A stretch of DNA of 64,000 bases from Herpetosiphon geysericola (GCF_001306135.1 NZ_LGKP01000013.1:62001-126000), one strand, 5' to 3'; positions 43,170 through 52,303 are shown, counted from the stretch's first letter. Program-made: numbers and translations. Notes: a model not told the origin generated them from the sequence alone.

Positions 43170-43564
43170 AGTATATCCTTTCGAACTGCAATCGAATCTG
43201 CTTTATCACCAGCGTGGCGGGACTGATCACCCTGATGAGCTGCAACAACAATTCACAATTAACCCTCAGCATTGGGTGGTTAATTCGTGCCTATTGCTGT
43301 GCGCAGACCATCATAGCCGATAACCACTCGTTGAATGCAGTAGAAAGCAATATCGATTCAGTCATAACTAGCGCTAAGGTTTGGAGCACAAGCAGAAAGG
43401 CCGTTGCTAGCGTTTTCAGGGTTGCAAATTAAACGCTTTTGCGCGATGATAGCCATAAAAATAGCATGGATGTTCGATTAGCGCCATGCATGGTCGGTAG
43501 GCTAGCGCAAGACTGCTATAGACCCGCAGCCCATTTGCTGCCCATTGCGAAAGGAGCGTGATGT
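43170..43564. other. 395-base spacer without a recognised gene
   Basis: A 72-codon GTG-initiated frame (43214-43432) is open but has no ribosome site and no protein-like pattern. It presumably holds the promoters of the divergent MFS and hydrolase genes; no good hexamers were found. Confidence 0.5.
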
Positions 43565-44362
43565 ATGCTTGATTCAAACGTAGTTCAAGGCCAGTATGTC
43601 GAGCTTAACGGACTGAAACTTTACTATGAGGTTCATGGGAGTGGTGCGCCGCTCTTTTTGCTCCATGGGGGCGTGAACCCCAGTGATACTTTTGGGCCGA
43701 CCTTAACAGAGCTGGCAAAGACGCACCAAGTGTTTGCCGTACATTTGCAGGGCCATGGTCAAACGCTCGATAGTGATCGACCACTGCGCCGCGAGTTTAT
43801 GGCCGACGATGTAGCCGCGCTGATCGAGCTGTTGGGGCTTAACCAAGCAGCCGTGATGGGCTATTCGATGGGGGCTGCGGTGGCGTTACAGTTGGCGATT
43901 CGCCATCCTGCGCTTGTGCAGCGCTTGGTGCTCGTCTCAACCCCCATGCGCCGCGCCGATGCCTACCCAGAGGGGATTGCTGGCTTTGATACCTTGGGTG
44001 CTAACGCGCCGCAGATTGGTGCTGCTTTGCAGCAATCGCCATTGGCCCAGCTCTACCCCGCTGTCGATTGGACGCGACTCTTTACCAAGCTGGGCGAGAT
44101 GCTGGCCCACGACTATGACTGGTCGGAGGCGGTGGCGACACTACCGATGCCAGTGATGCTGGTCTTTGCTGATGCAGACTGTTGGCGGCCTGAGGGTATT
44201 ATTGATTTCTACCGCCAGCTGGGCGGCGGCCAGCGCGATGGCGGCATGGATGGTTCTGGTCGGCCAGCTGGCCAGCTAGCGATTGTGCCTGGCACAACCC
44301 ATTACACGCTGATGGCAACACCGCTCGTCGCCCAGCTCGTTGCCCCGTTTTTGTTGGCGTAG
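43565..44362 (+). CDS. Alpha/beta hydrolase
   Basis: 265 residues with AAAGGAG 8 bases before the ATG. Oxyanion loop LFLLHGGVNPS, nucleophile elbow GYSMGAAVAL (Ser), acid in LVFADADCWRPEG and the late His in PGTTHYTLM give the full triad. A Gly-rich insertion (GGGQRDGGMDGSGRPAGQ) lies before the His strand. A cytosolic esterase-like or related hydrolase; substrate unknown. Confidence 0.9.
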   Translation: MLDSNVVQGQYVELNGLKLYYEVHGSGAPLFLLHGGVNPSDTFGPTLTELAKTHQVFAVHLQGHGQTLDSDRPLRREFMADDVAALIELLGLNQAAVMGYSMGAAVALQLAIRHPALVQRLVLVSTPMRRADAYPEGIAGFDTLGANAPQIGAALQQSPLAQLYPAVDWTRLFTKLGEMLAHDYDWSEAVATLPMPVMLVFADADCWRPEGIIDFYRQLGGGQRDGGMDGSGRPAGQLAIVPGTTHYTLMATPLVAQLVAPFLLA

Positions 44363-44399
44363 CGCTGGTATTGGCATGCGTTTAAGGTTGTAATGTTAA

Positions 44400-44427
44400 T
44401 GGCTGATCATTGCCATGTGATCAGCCA
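44400..44427 (+). terminator. Hairpin after the alpha/beta hydrolase
   Basis: TGGCTGATCA and TGATCAGCCA (44400-44409, 44418-44427), 8-base loop; no U-run. Confidence 0.55.
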
Positions 44428-44470
44428 CTGGTCGATTGCCGAATTGGCTACAGCTGCGCCACTTCGAAGC

Positions 44471-44498
44471 TTGACATTTGTAAAAATTTGCTTAAAGT
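44471..44498 (+). promoter_or_regulatory. Possible promoter of the expansin gene
   Basis: TTGACA (44471-44476), 16 bases, TAAAGT (44493-44498). Confidence 0.45.
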
Positions 44499-44582
44499 AG
44501 TGTTTGTAATTTCATTGAATTTATTAACATCCTAGCCAAGAATGAAATCACCATGGTGTTGTTATGCAGTTTGGAGGATTTT

Positions 44583-45599
44583 ATGGCGCGGATTCAATCG
44601 AAACGCATGCTCATTGGCCTGTGGTTGGTGTTGGCTATGCTGCTTGCTTCGGCTGTGTTGGTTGCCCAAAGCAATGCGCAATCGATCCAGTCACTTGGCA
44701 ATCCATGGGCGTTGCGCACTGGTCGGGCGACCCATTATGACCCAACGGTTGGCATGGGCAATTGTAGCTTGCCGTTGCCCAGCGATTTGCTGGTGGCTGC
44801 AATCAATACCAGCGATTATGGTTTGGCCGATTATTGCGGAGCCTCTGTGACCGTCAATGGGCCACGAGGCAGCGTAACGGTCAAAATTATTGATCGTTGC
44901 CCAGGCTGTGTGGTTGGTGGGATCGACCTTAGCCCGCAAGCCTTCGAGCGAATTGCCGCGCTTGAGGCTGGTAACGTGCCAATTACATGGCAATTAATCA
45001 GCGCTCCCAATCTTAGTGGTAAGCTGATTTACAATTACAAAGAAGGAAGTAGCCAATGGTGGGCTGGGGTTCAATTGCGCAATCATCGCAATGCAATCGC
45101 CAAGTTTGAGTTTCGCAATCCCCAAGGGGTTTTTCAAGCTGTCGAGCGGGCGCATTATAACTATTTTCTGGTGCCCGGCGGCATGGGCACAGGCCCTTTC
45201 ACATTCCGAATTACTGATGTGTATGGCAATGTTGTGACCGATAGCAATATTCCGTTGCGTGCTGAGGGCGATGTCGCTGGCACTCAGCAATTTCCCTATG
45301 TTCCTAACCCTAGCAGCACCAATACGCCAACAACTATAGCAACCAAGCTTCCAACGAGCACCAGCACGCCAATTCCAACGCTGATTCCCGCGAGTGCCAC
45401 CCCAACCCTTGTGCCAACCATGGCCCCGCCATCGCCAACCGCAACTCCCAATGGAATTAATCCTTGGCAGGCTTACACCAGCTATAGCGTTGGCAGCCTT
45501 GTGCTGCATAATGGCATACGCTATCGCTGTATTCAAGCCCATACCTCTTTGCCCGGCTGGGAACCGCAGATTGTACCAGCGCTTTGGCAACCAATATAG
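44583..45599 (+). CDS. Bacterial expansin with C-terminal CBM5/12-type module
   Basis: 338 residues from ATG 44583 (GGAGG upstream). A signal peptide (MLIGLWLVLAMLLASAVLVA) precedes a double-psi beta-barrel: GRATHYDP, GLADYCGASVTVNGPRG, KIIDRCPGCVVGGIDLSPQA. A second domain, SSQWWAGVQLRNHRNAIAKF to about residue 230, matches the expansin D2/CBM63 with its surface aromatic residues. A Thr/Pro/Ser linker leads to a short module, NPWQAYTSYSVGSLVLHNG, ending W-x-P-x-x-V-P-A-L-W, typical of CBM5/12. Expansins loosen cellulose-rich walls without hydrolysis. The added module would anchor it to chitin or cellulose. Confidence 0.87.
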   Translation: MARIQSKRMLIGLWLVLAMLLASAVLVAQSNAQSIQSLGNPWALRTGRATHYDPTVGMGNCSLPLPSDLLVAAINTSDYGLADYCGASVTVNGPRGSVTVKIIDRCPGCVVGGIDLSPQAFERIAALEAGNVPITWQLISAPNLSGKLIYNYKEGSSQWWAGVQLRNHRNAIAKFEFRNPQGVFQAVERAHYNYFLVPGGMGTGPFTFRITDVYGNVVTDSNIPLRAEGDVAGTQQFPYVPNPSSTNTPTTIATKLPTSTSTPIPTLIPASATPTLVPTMAPPSPTATPNGINPWQAYTSYSVGSLVLHNGIRYRCIQAHTSLPGWEPQIVPALWQPI

Positions 45600-45681
45600 G
45601 TTTGTCCAAACTTCATGCTTGTTGCACCTGCTGCTACGATAGCAAGCAGATTGCAATGGCTTGTGCATGGAGTTTATTACT

Positions 45682-47139
45682 ATGATTTTACATAATGAAT
45701 ATCGCTTGCCACGGACAGCGCCTGAACAACAGGGTATTTCGTCGCTCGGATTGTTGCGCTTTATCGAAGCACTTGATAGCCAGATTCACGAGCTGCATAG
45801 TGTGATGCTTGTGCGCCATGGTGCGGTTGTGGCCGAGGCATGGTGGTCGCCATACGCTGCTGAACGACCACATTTGTTGTTTTCGCTGAGCAAAAGTTTT
45901 ACCGCGACAGCGATTGGGCTGGCAATTGACGAAGGCTATTTTGCCCTTAATGATTCGGTTATCGGCTTTTTTCCTGCTGAAACCCCGCTGGTGGTGAGCG
46001 ACTTTTTGGCAGCAATGCAGGTTAAACACCTGCTTACGATGGCAACTGGCCATGCGAGCGACCCATGGACGGCGATGAATGAACGAGCTGATGGCAATTG
46101 GATTAAAGCCTTTTTGGCGTATCCAATTGCGACTGCGCCTGGCAATCAGTTTGTTTATAACACAGGTGCGACCTACCTGCTCTCAGCAATTATTCAAACA
46201 ACGACTGGTATGCGTTTGAGCGACTATCTTGGCCCGCGTTTGTTTGCACCCTTGGGGATTGAGCAAATGCACTGGCAGGAATCGCCGCAAGGAATTACGC
46301 TTGGCGGCATTGGCCTAAGCCTGACCACCGAAGCGGTGGCTAAATTTGGTCAGTTGTATTTGCAAAAAGGTCTGTGGAACAAACAAAGAATTCTTTCCGC
46401 AGCTTGGGTGGAGCAAGCGACGGCACTCCAGATCGCAAATGGTGATGATCCTGATTCTGATTGGGCGCAAGGCTATGGCTATCAATTTTGGCGTTGCCGC
46501 CATGGAGCCTATCGTGGCGATGGCGTGTTTGGCCAATATTGCCTTGTGCTGCCAGCGCAGGATGCAGTGCTGGCGATAACTGCTGGAATAGATGTGTTTG
46601 CGATGCAGCAGCCCTTGGATTTGGTGTGGCAGCTGTTGTTGCCGATCATGGGCGCTGACAGTTTAGCTGCTGATCCTGCTACCCACCACGGGTTAACTGA
46701 AAAATTGGCAAGCTTGCATTTCCCCACAGTTGCAGGCCAAGCGAGCTCGCCGCTTGCAGAGCTGGTTTCTGGCCGCAGCTATGACGTTGGCGCCAATCGG
46801 CTCGGGCTTGAACGGATACGTCTGCACTTTAACGCAACTGGTTGTCACCTGATTTGCCAAACAGCGACGAGCCTAGAAACGCTTGCTTGTGGCTATGGAG
46901 TTTGGCAGACTGGAGCGACGGCGCTGTTTCAGCAAGCATTTTTTGGCCATACCCCGTTTGTTGCCAGTGGGGCATGGATAAGCGAGACGAGCTTTACAAT
47001 GCAGCTGCGGCTCCACGAAACGCCATTTGTGTATACATTAACCTTGGATTTTATTGATGCTGAATTGCTGATTGAAATTCGAGTTAACACCGCCCTTGAT
47101 TCGTTAGCGCCAGTGCTATTGACCGCGCAGCAGGCTTGA
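45682..47139 (+). CDS. Beta-lactamase-fold serine hydrolase
   Basis: 485 residues from ATG 45682 with TGGAG upstream; a TTG seven codons earlier is possible. SLSKSFTATAIGLAIDEGY holds the S-x-x-K nucleophile, and YNTGATYLLSAII holds the Y-x-N motif. LSSDYLG-like acceptor loops and the GYGYQFWRCRHGAYRGDG segment match COG1680 proteins (class C beta-lactamase and esterase relatives). A C-terminal beta domain (about 370-485) is of the DUF3471-like lipocalin kind. No signal peptide, so probably an intracellular esterase or peptidase rather than resistance. Confidence 0.88.
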   Translation: MILHNEYRLPRTAPEQQGISSLGLLRFIEALDSQIHELHSVMLVRHGAVVAEAWWSPYAAERPHLLFSLSKSFTATAIGLAIDEGYFALNDSVIGFFPAETPLVVSDFLAAMQVKHLLTMATGHASDPWTAMNERADGNWIKAFLAYPIATAPGNQFVYNTGATYLLSAIIQTTTGMRLSDYLGPRLFAPLGIEQMHWQESPQGITLGGIGLSLTTEAVAKFGQLYLQKGLWNKQRILSAAWVEQATALQIANGDDPDSDWAQGYGYQFWRCRHGAYRGDGVFGQYCLVLPAQDAVLAITAGIDVFAMQQPLDLVWQLLLPIMGADSLAADPATHHGLTEKLASLHFPTVAGQASSPLAELVSGRSYDVGANRLGLERIRLHFNATGCHLICQTATSLETLACGYGVWQTGATALFQQAFFGHTPFVASGAWISETSFTMQLRLHETPFVYTLTLDFIDAELLIEIRVNTALDSLAPVLLTAQQA

Positions 47140-47213
47140 TTTTAGCTGATTACTGAGGAAAAAACAGGGAACTTCCGCAAGCATCGTTTTGAAGCATTAA
47201 ATTCGTACATATG

Positions 47214-47222
47214 TGCTATGAT
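47214..47222 (+). promoter_or_regulatory. Possible extended -10 promoter
   Basis: TGCTATGAT, about 42 bases before the isochorismatase-like gene. A palindromic ACATATGT (47207-47214) overlaps it. Confidence 0.4.
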
Positions 47223-47263
47223 ACACCAATAGTATCTGCTAAATTGCGCCAAAGGAGCACTGT

Positions 47264-47839
47264 ATGGCAACTATCCGCGAAGGAAACAAGGCAGCACTCG
47301 TCGTTGTTGATGTTCAGGTCGGAGTGGTTAATGAGGCGTGGGATGCCGCGCGGATTATCGGGAATATTGCCCATGTTGTGGAGCGTGCCCGTGCTGAAAA
47401 TGTTCCCGTGCTGTGGGTTCAACATACTGATGAAGAACTGCCCACCGATAGTCCACAATGGCAATGGGTTCCAGAACTGGTGCCAGCCGCAGATGAGCCA
47501 CGCATCCATAAGCAGTTTAATTCATCGTTTGAACAGACCAGTTTAGCGGAAGAACTAGCGGTGCGTGAGGTCTCGCACATTGTGCTAGCAGGAGCTGCAA
47601 CCAATTGGTGCATTCGTGCCACCGCCTATGCTGCGCTTGAACGCGGCTACGATCTGACCCTCATCAGTGATGGGCATACGACCGGAACAATCGAATTGGA
47701 GAGCGGCACCACCATCGAAGCAGCAGCTATTGTTAAGGAACTCAATATCGCCATGCAGTGGCTCTCCTATCCTGGGCGCACGAATAACACGGCCCGCGCT
47801 GAGCAGATTGATTTTGCCCAACCAGGCGGCGCGCAGTAG
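47264..47839 (+). CDS. Isochorismatase-like cysteine hydrolase
   Basis: 191 residues with AAAGGAG before the ATG. The catalytic triad is Asp16 in ALVVVDVQVG, Lys in RIHKQFNSSFEQT and Cys in AGAATNWCIRATAYAAL; the cis-peptide before the Cys is present as A-G-A. The family includes nicotinamidases and N-carbamoyl hydrolases; this sequence resembles the small YcaC/YecD-type group. Substrate unknown. Cytosolic. Confidence 0.92.
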   Translation: MATIREGNKAALVVVDVQVGVVNEAWDAARIIGNIAHVVERARAENVPVLWVQHTDEELPTDSPQWQWVPELVPAADEPRIHKQFNSSFEQTSLAEELAVREVSHIVLAGAATNWCIRATAYAALERGYDLTLISDGHTTGTIELESGTTIEAAAIVKELNIAMQWLSYPGRTNNTARAEQIDFAQPGGAQ

Positions 47840-48034
47840 GCTTGGCATGCTTAGCACTGAGGATCACTGAACACAACATTACGATTGTGGCTAGCTTCTT
47901 TTCTATGCTTCCGCATAGGCTAGGCTAGTGCTGGCTGGGATTGTGTTTTGGCGACTGCCAAACATTCTGAATGCGCTGCCATAGCAATTCGTGCTTTTTT
48001 CGGCCATTTGCTACAATACAGCCAAGGAGGCATT

Positions 48035-48208
48035 ATGCAGCTATCAGTAACGTGTGAATGTGGAACCGAGTACGATTTGAATTATGTGGAACATCAAGGC
48101 GGTGAGATTAGCTTCGATGCTTGCCCCGATTGTGGGGTGCAGCTCGCTAGCGAAACCGTGCTTGAAGCAGTCAATGCGGATGTCGACGAGAGCGAACAAC
48201 TCTATTAA
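48035..48208 (+). CDS. Small zinc-ribbon-like protein (57 residues)
   Basis: 57 residues from ATG 48035, which has AAGGAGG upstream; the upstream open frame is rejected. MQLSVTCECGTEYDLNYVEH and FDACPDCGVQL provide two Cys pairs (C-x-C and C-x-x-C) that should bind one zinc. The tail is acidic (NADVDESEQLY). Such tiny rubredoxin-like knuckles mediate protein or nucleic acid contacts; the role is unknown. A hairpin follows. Confidence 0.75.
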   Translation: MQLSVTCECGTEYDLNYVEHQGGEISFDACPDCGVQLASETVLEAVNADVDESEQLY

Positions 48209-48219
48209 TGCCATTGCTC

Positions 48220-48256
48220 AGCCCAAGCGGGTCAATTTAACTGCCCCGCTTGGGCT
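48220..48256 (+). terminator. Terminator hairpin
   Basis: AGCCCAAGCGGG and CCCGCTTGGGCT (48220-48231, 48245-48256), 13-base loop, between convergent genes. Confidence 0.72.
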
Positions 48257-48286
48257 ACCACAGCGAGAAGAGTGTGATAATTACCC

Positions 48287-48772
48287 TCATAGAAAATACA
48301 ACAACCCCAAACCCGCCAAACTATAGGCAAGCATCGAGAGCATAATCCACTTGATCGGACTATAACACGCTGGTAGCGCGGTAGCTTGGACGAACCCCAG
48401 CAGCAACCCCAAAAAACCATAGGTAAGTCCAGCTTGGAGTCTGAATTTTAACTCCATAGGAGAATTTGGCATATATGTCTGTATAGCAAATCTAAATAAT
48501 GGTTCTAACCAAAAAGTCGTTATCAACAAGTTTAGCGTAAATACCCCAACACTGCCAACGATCCAGCGTAGCCCATCGGGATGAGGTACAAACAGCCACC
48601 ATTGCAGCGTAAAGAGCAACCCTGTGCTAACCAAATAGAGTGGCCACAACCCATAACCAAAAATGTTTGTTAGCAACCAATCGCTGAAGCCAAAATAGCC
48701 AAAACTTGTCAAGAGCACAAGCCAATAGCGCCAGTGGATGCCAGGCTGGGGTGATGTGATTAGGCTGGACAT
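48287..48772 (-). CDS. Four-helix hypothetical membrane protein
   Basis: 161 residues with GGGAG before the ATG. Four to five predicted helices (YWLVLLTSFGYFGFSDWLLT, GLWPLYLVSTGLLFTLQWWL, WIVGSVGVFTLNLLITTFWL, LTYGFLGLLLGFVQATALP). No motif was recognised; function unknown. Confidence 0.72.
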   Translation of the reverse strand: MSSLITSPQPGIHWRYWLVLLTSFGYFGFSDWLLTNIFGYGLWPLYLVSTGLLFTLQWWLFVPHPDGLRWIVGSVGVFTLNLLITTFWLEPLFRFAIQTYMPNSPMELKFRLQAGLTYGFLGLLLGFVQATALPACYSPIKWIMLSMLAYSLAGLGLLYFL

Positions 48773-49010
48773 GGATTCTCCCTTTCAGCAGCCATTAAAT
48801 AACCAGAGTTGCTGCTTGAGGAGAGGATAGCCCTGCGATGTTACAGCGCTGTTACAACATAGGGCTATGCTTGACAATTCGATGTGCAGCACCTACGCTT
48901 GCACCGAAGAGATACCTCCTCACGTTAGATACAAGCTACGTTTAGTTTTTTAGGATACGATTTCTACCTCTTATTTTACATAATAAAAAGATGCTGGAAA
49001 GCGAGTTACT

Positions 49011-49223
49011 ATGTGGCAGGTGCCATCAAACCAGCCAACCCCATCACGCTGGGAAACGGCGATTCATTGGTTTTGGACGTTGGTTACAGCACGTATTTGG
49101 CTCATGCTTAGTAGCTTTCTGTGGTATCTCGATTTATGGCGCTATTCAATGTGGGAGTGGCTACCGTGCATTGGCGCAGGACTCCTCAAAGATCCAGAAA
49201 CTCATGCCTTGATTCCCCGCTGA
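49011..49223 (+). CDS. Possible small membrane protein (70 residues)
   Basis: 70 codons with genome-like codon use and one hydrophobic helix (IWLMLSSFLWYLDLWRY). Nine tryptophans are present, which is high. The ribosome site is weak (GCGAG). It lies in the otherwise gene-free stretch 48773-49429; upstream of it there is a TTGACA at 48871 without a clear -10. Confidence 0.4.
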   Translation: MWQVPSNQPTPSRWETAIHWFWTLVTARIWLMLSSFLWYLDLWRYSMWEWLPCIGAGLLKDPETHALIPR

Positions 49224-49247
49224 TCATTTATCTTGGAGTGAGGATCG

Positions 49248-49319
49248 ATGTGGTTCGGCAACGCCAACATGGGCAACGGATTAGTAGCCCGCCAGATTTA
49301 CGCCATATTGGATTCGTAG
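49248..49319 (+). CDS. Possible 23-residue small ORF
   Basis: ATG with GTGAGG 6 bases upstream, product MWFGNANMGNGLVARQIYAI plus LDS. It follows the 70-residue frame by 24 bases. It could be a real peptide, a fragment of a lost gene, or chance. Confidence 0.28.
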   Translation: MWFGNANMGNGLVARQIYAILDS

Positions 49320-49394
49320 CGGGTTATTGCTCGTATCTATCTGTTACTACCAGCAATGCTATATCTATAACCTACTGTGGTTAATGTTAAATAG

Positions 49395-49424
49395 CCGTCG
49401 GACACCTCTATTGATGCCCGACGG
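49395..49424 (-). terminator. Hairpin at the end of the 161-residue gene
   Basis: CCGTCGG/CCGACGG (49395-49401, 49418-49424), 16-base loop, 6 bases past the stop of the minus-strand gene. Confidence 0.5.
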
Positions 49425-49429
49425 TCGCA

Positions 49430-49915
49430 CTAAATGCGTGAGAACTCCATAATCCAGTTGGTTTCCCACGTATCCCCGTTATCTGCGGAGAAGGCTTGTT
49501 CCCAGCGCAACTCATCTGGCGTGACCGCGAACCAGAGGAAGCGCACTTTAATTGGCTTGCCGCGCAGCGTATCATCAGCGTAGAACGTTCCCACCTCGTC
49601 GACAAAATTTCCGACCACGGGCACATCAAGCTGGCCGGGCATGCGCCCATCGAGCCACCAGATCGACCAACTCATGGTTTGGGGATTGAACGAGCGAATC
49701 GCAATCGCGCGATACGGCCCTTCTGGGAGATTCAAGAGGTTGTCTTCGACATTGCCGTAGCCTCCAAGCACTGCTTGGGTAGACATCTGCCCAGTGAACT
49801 CAATCCATTCGGTGCTGCCAACCAGCCGATCTTTGAGCCGTCGGTGGCGAACATTCCAGTCGCCAAGCACAAAATCAAAGTCGGTTGGAGCTGCAGCCAG
49901 TCGTTCTAATGCCAT
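49430..49915 (-). CDS. DUF1579-like/lipocalin-type hypothetical protein
   Basis: 161 residues with GAGGAG before the ATG. FDFVLGDWNVRHRRLKDRL near the start and ADNGDTWETNWIMEFSR at the end match a conserved family of small beta-barrel proteins related to DUF1579 (F-x-x-G-x-W-x-x). The middle has SIWWLDGRMPGQLDVPVVG. It may bind a hydrophobic ligand; the exact family name is uncertain. No signal peptide. Confidence 0.72.
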   Translation of the reverse strand: MALERLAAAPTDFDFVLGDWNVRHRRLKDRLVGSTEWIEFTGQMSTQAVLGGYGNVEDNLLNLPEGPYRAIAIRSFNPQTMSWSIWWLDGRMPGQLDVPVVGNFVDEVGTFYADDTLRGKPIKVRFLWFAVTPDELRWEQAFSADNGDTWETNWIMEFSRI

Positions 49916-50246
49916 TGCAAAAACTCCTCACAGTATATGCAATACGTAGCGGGCGAGTGCCCAGTCAGCATCACAATACCACCACTCAGCGCTGCGATTA
50001 ACCGCTTGTGGACTGAGTTCTCAGCGCCAGTAAGCCGCTTGCCAGCAGCTGGTTACCCTACAACCATTACCCAATTAAACCTTGAGCTTTTCTGGGGTCA
50101 GGTTGGCAAGAAGGGTTGTTAAGCGGCTATACAGCTTAATAACCAGCGATTGGACTGCAATGCCCACTCTCACCACCCTTGAAGTCTATCTGGTTAGCTA
50201 TGGTCATTTGCTCAAACCCATGCTTGATGCTGATGCCAAGCGCTAA
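49916..50246. other. 331-base spacer with a possible gene remnant
   Basis: The only protein-like reading is a 28-codon ATG frame (50160-50246), MPTLTTLEVYLVSYGHLLKP then MLDADAKR, without ribosome site. It ends immediately before the stop of the WYL gene. It may be the end of a decayed gene. Confidence 0.3.
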
Positions 50247-51158
50247 TCAAGCATAGTTTTGGAGCATTTGCACGAGATATGTGCGAAATTCAGCAACATA
50301 GCTTTGTGGTTCGAGCACTTTAATCTGAGTGCCAAAGCTGGCCAAAAGCTGAAATCCTTGCGGATTCTGCGGCACATACATTGTCGCCAGGCCATAATTA
50401 GCAGTATATGCTTCAATGCTGCTTCGGCCATAGCGTTCGATAATTTGGTCGTGGATGCTTGGTGCAACCAACGCCTTAATGGTCACGAATTGCGGATTAG
50501 TGTGGGCTGTATTAGCGTGGGCTGGCCAATCAGCGCGCTGCTGAAACCCACGCAACTCCACCCGCAACTGCTCCATTCTGGCGAGCTTGAAGCTCCGATA
50601 GGCTTGGCGATCAAGGCAGAAGCCTTGTAAATACCAGCTTGATTCACTGAAATGCAGCGCATATGGCTCGACTATGCGCTGGGTTTGCACGCCAGCTTTA
50701 TCGCTGTAGTCAAATGCCACAAGTCGCTCCTTTAATAACGCTGTTTGGCAGATTTTTAAGCTTTCGCGCAGTTCGGCCCGCCCTTCCCAAGCATAAAATG
50801 ACAGCTGCATCGAGCGATTAAGCCCTAATGGACCGACCATGGCCTCGATTTTTTTGATTGTTTGGGCAATCTCTGCGCTGAGGATGAGTTGTTCCAAGCC
50901 TGCAAGCGCAGTTAAGAGATGCTGTAAATCGGCGCTGCTCAACAAGCGTTTATCAACTTTGTAGGTATCCATAATGCCATAGCCACCATTGACCCCAGTC
51001 AGCGCATAGATCGGGATATTCGCCATGCTCAAGGTTTGCATATCGCGTAGAATCGTGCGCTTGGAAACCTTGAAAAGCTGGGCAAATTCGGTTGCTGAAA
51101 CTCGCTCTTTTTGCAGCAAAATCATGGTAATCGCTATCAAGCGCTCGACTTTTTCCAT
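50247..51158 (-). CDS. HTH-WYL transcriptional regulator (YafY-like)
   Basis: 303 residues. The N-terminal winged HTH is RLIAITMILLQKERVSATEF followed by FKVSKRTILRDMQTLSMANI. The WYL domain (about residues 130-210) has RLVAFDYSDKAGVQTQRIVE, then EPYALHFSESSWYLQGFC, including the W-Y-L triplet. A C-terminal WCX extension follows. WYL proteins sense nucleotides or other ligands and often control adjacent genes. It is divergent from the epoxide-hydrolase-like gene, 126 bases apart, which is the likely target. The usual start region has no strong Shine-Dalgarno (GGAAG). Confidence 0.9.
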   Translation of the reverse strand: MEKVERLIAITMILLQKERVSATEFAQLFKVSKRTILRDMQTLSMANIPIYALTGVNGGYGIMDTYKVDKRLLSSADLQHLLTALAGLEQLILSAEIAQTIKKIEAMVGPLGLNRSMQLSFYAWEGRAELRESLKICQTALLKERLVAFDYSDKAGVQTQRIVEPYALHFSESSWYLQGFCLDRQAYRSFKLARMEQLRVELRGFQQRADWPAHANTAHTNPQFVTIKALVAPSIHDQIIERYGRSSIEAYTANYGLATMYVPQNPQGFQLLASFGTQIKVLEPQSYVAEFRTYLVQMLQNYA

Positions 51159-51284
51159 GGCTTCCTTCTTTGCTTCAGTAAAAACAGTGACATTCTGCTG
51201 TCATCGTTTGGCTATTATACTCGCGCTATGAGTAGCCCGCCGTGTTGATAAGCATTAAACACGATCAGCAATGAAGGACGCCAA

Positions 51285-52229
51285 ATGTTTAATCCAAACG
51301 ATTTTCCCAAGCCCGGCTTAATCGCAGTCAACGGAGTAACCCTTGAAGTTTTTGAAGCAGGCAACGCCAATGGAGGCAAACCAATTGTGCTTTGTCATGG
51401 CTGGCCAGAGCATGCCTTTTCGTGGCGCTATCAGCTGGCAGCCTTGGCCAATGCAGGCTATCATGTTATCGTGCCAAATCAGCGCGGCTATGGCAACTCA
51501 ACCAGACCAGCAGCTGTAACAGCCTACGATCTTGACCATTTGACGGGCGATCTGATTGCCCTGCTCGATCATTATGGCTACGCCGATGCCACGTTTATTG
51601 GCCACGATTGGGGCGCAATGGTGGTGTGGGGATTGACGTTATTGCATCCAACGAGGGTCAACAAACTGATTAACCTCAGCGTGCCCTACATGGATCGCGG
51701 CACAATGCCATGGCTCGAATTTTTAGAGGCAATTCTTGGCAGCGATTCGTATTTCGTGCACTTTAATCGCCAGCCAGGCGTTGCTGATGCAATCTTCGCA
51801 GCCAATACCATGCAATTTTTGCGCAATCTGTATCGCAAAAATGTGCCGCCCAGCGAGCCACAGCCCGGAATGGCCTTGATCAATCTTGCCAACGCTGAAA
51901 CACCGCGCGGTGAGCCGATTATGAGTGATGCAGAATTGGCTATTTTCGTCGCCGCATTCGAAGCATCAGGCTTTAGTGGTGGCCTCAATTGGTATCGCAA
52001 TCTTGACCGTAATTGGCAGCGCTTGGCCGATGTCGACCCAATTATCCAGCAACCAGCGCTGATGATTTACGGCAACCACGATTCCGTCCAACGCTCGCCA
52101 AACCTGCCGACATTCGTGCCCAACGTGGAAGTGCTCGATCTAGATTGTGGACATTGGATTCAGCAAGAAAAGCCCAACGAAACGAACCAAGCAATCTTGA
52201 ATTGGCTCAAACGCCACGATTCGGTTTAG
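51285..52229 (+). CDS. Alpha/beta hydrolase, epoxide hydrolase type
   Basis: 314 residues with AAGGA upstream. The oxyanion motif is HGWPEH, the nucleophile Asp is in GHDWGAMVVW, and the general base His is in DCGHWIQQEKP. H-G-x-P with D as nucleophile is the mark of epoxide hydrolases and dehalogenases; the two lid tyrosines are not certain (NWYRNLDRNW is a lid candidate). It probably opens epoxides by water addition. Divergent from the WYL regulator. Confidence 0.9.
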   Translation: MFNPNDFPKPGLIAVNGVTLEVFEAGNANGGKPIVLCHGWPEHAFSWRYQLAALANAGYHVIVPNQRGYGNSTRPAAVTAYDLDHLTGDLIALLDHYGYADATFIGHDWGAMVVWGLTLLHPTRVNKLINLSVPYMDRGTMPWLEFLEAILGSDSYFVHFNRQPGVADAIFAANTMQFLRNLYRKNVPPSEPQPGMALINLANAETPRGEPIMSDAELAIFVAAFEASGFSGGLNWYRNLDRNWQRLADVDPIIQQPALMIYGNHDSVQRSPNLPTFVPNVEVLDLDCGHWIQQEKPNETNQAILNWLKRHDSV

Positions 52230-52259
52230 GCCAAAAGCGGATATTATGAGGCTGGAAAG

Positions 52260-52303
52260 TGGCAGGCCCATGCAAGCGCACTCAAGCTGCACTGGGTCTG
52301 CCA
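52260..52303 (+). terminator. Hairpin after the epoxide hydrolase gene
   Basis: TGGCAGGCCCA pairs with TGGGTCTGCCA (52260-52270, 52293-52303; one G-U), 22-base loop. An AAGGAG near 52310 has no convincing start codon after it. Confidence 0.45.

Noticed and set aside
43214-43432. 72-codon plus-strand frame in the spacer upstream of the alpha/beta hydrolase
   Set aside because: GTG start without ribosome site, no protein-like pattern and no recognised family.
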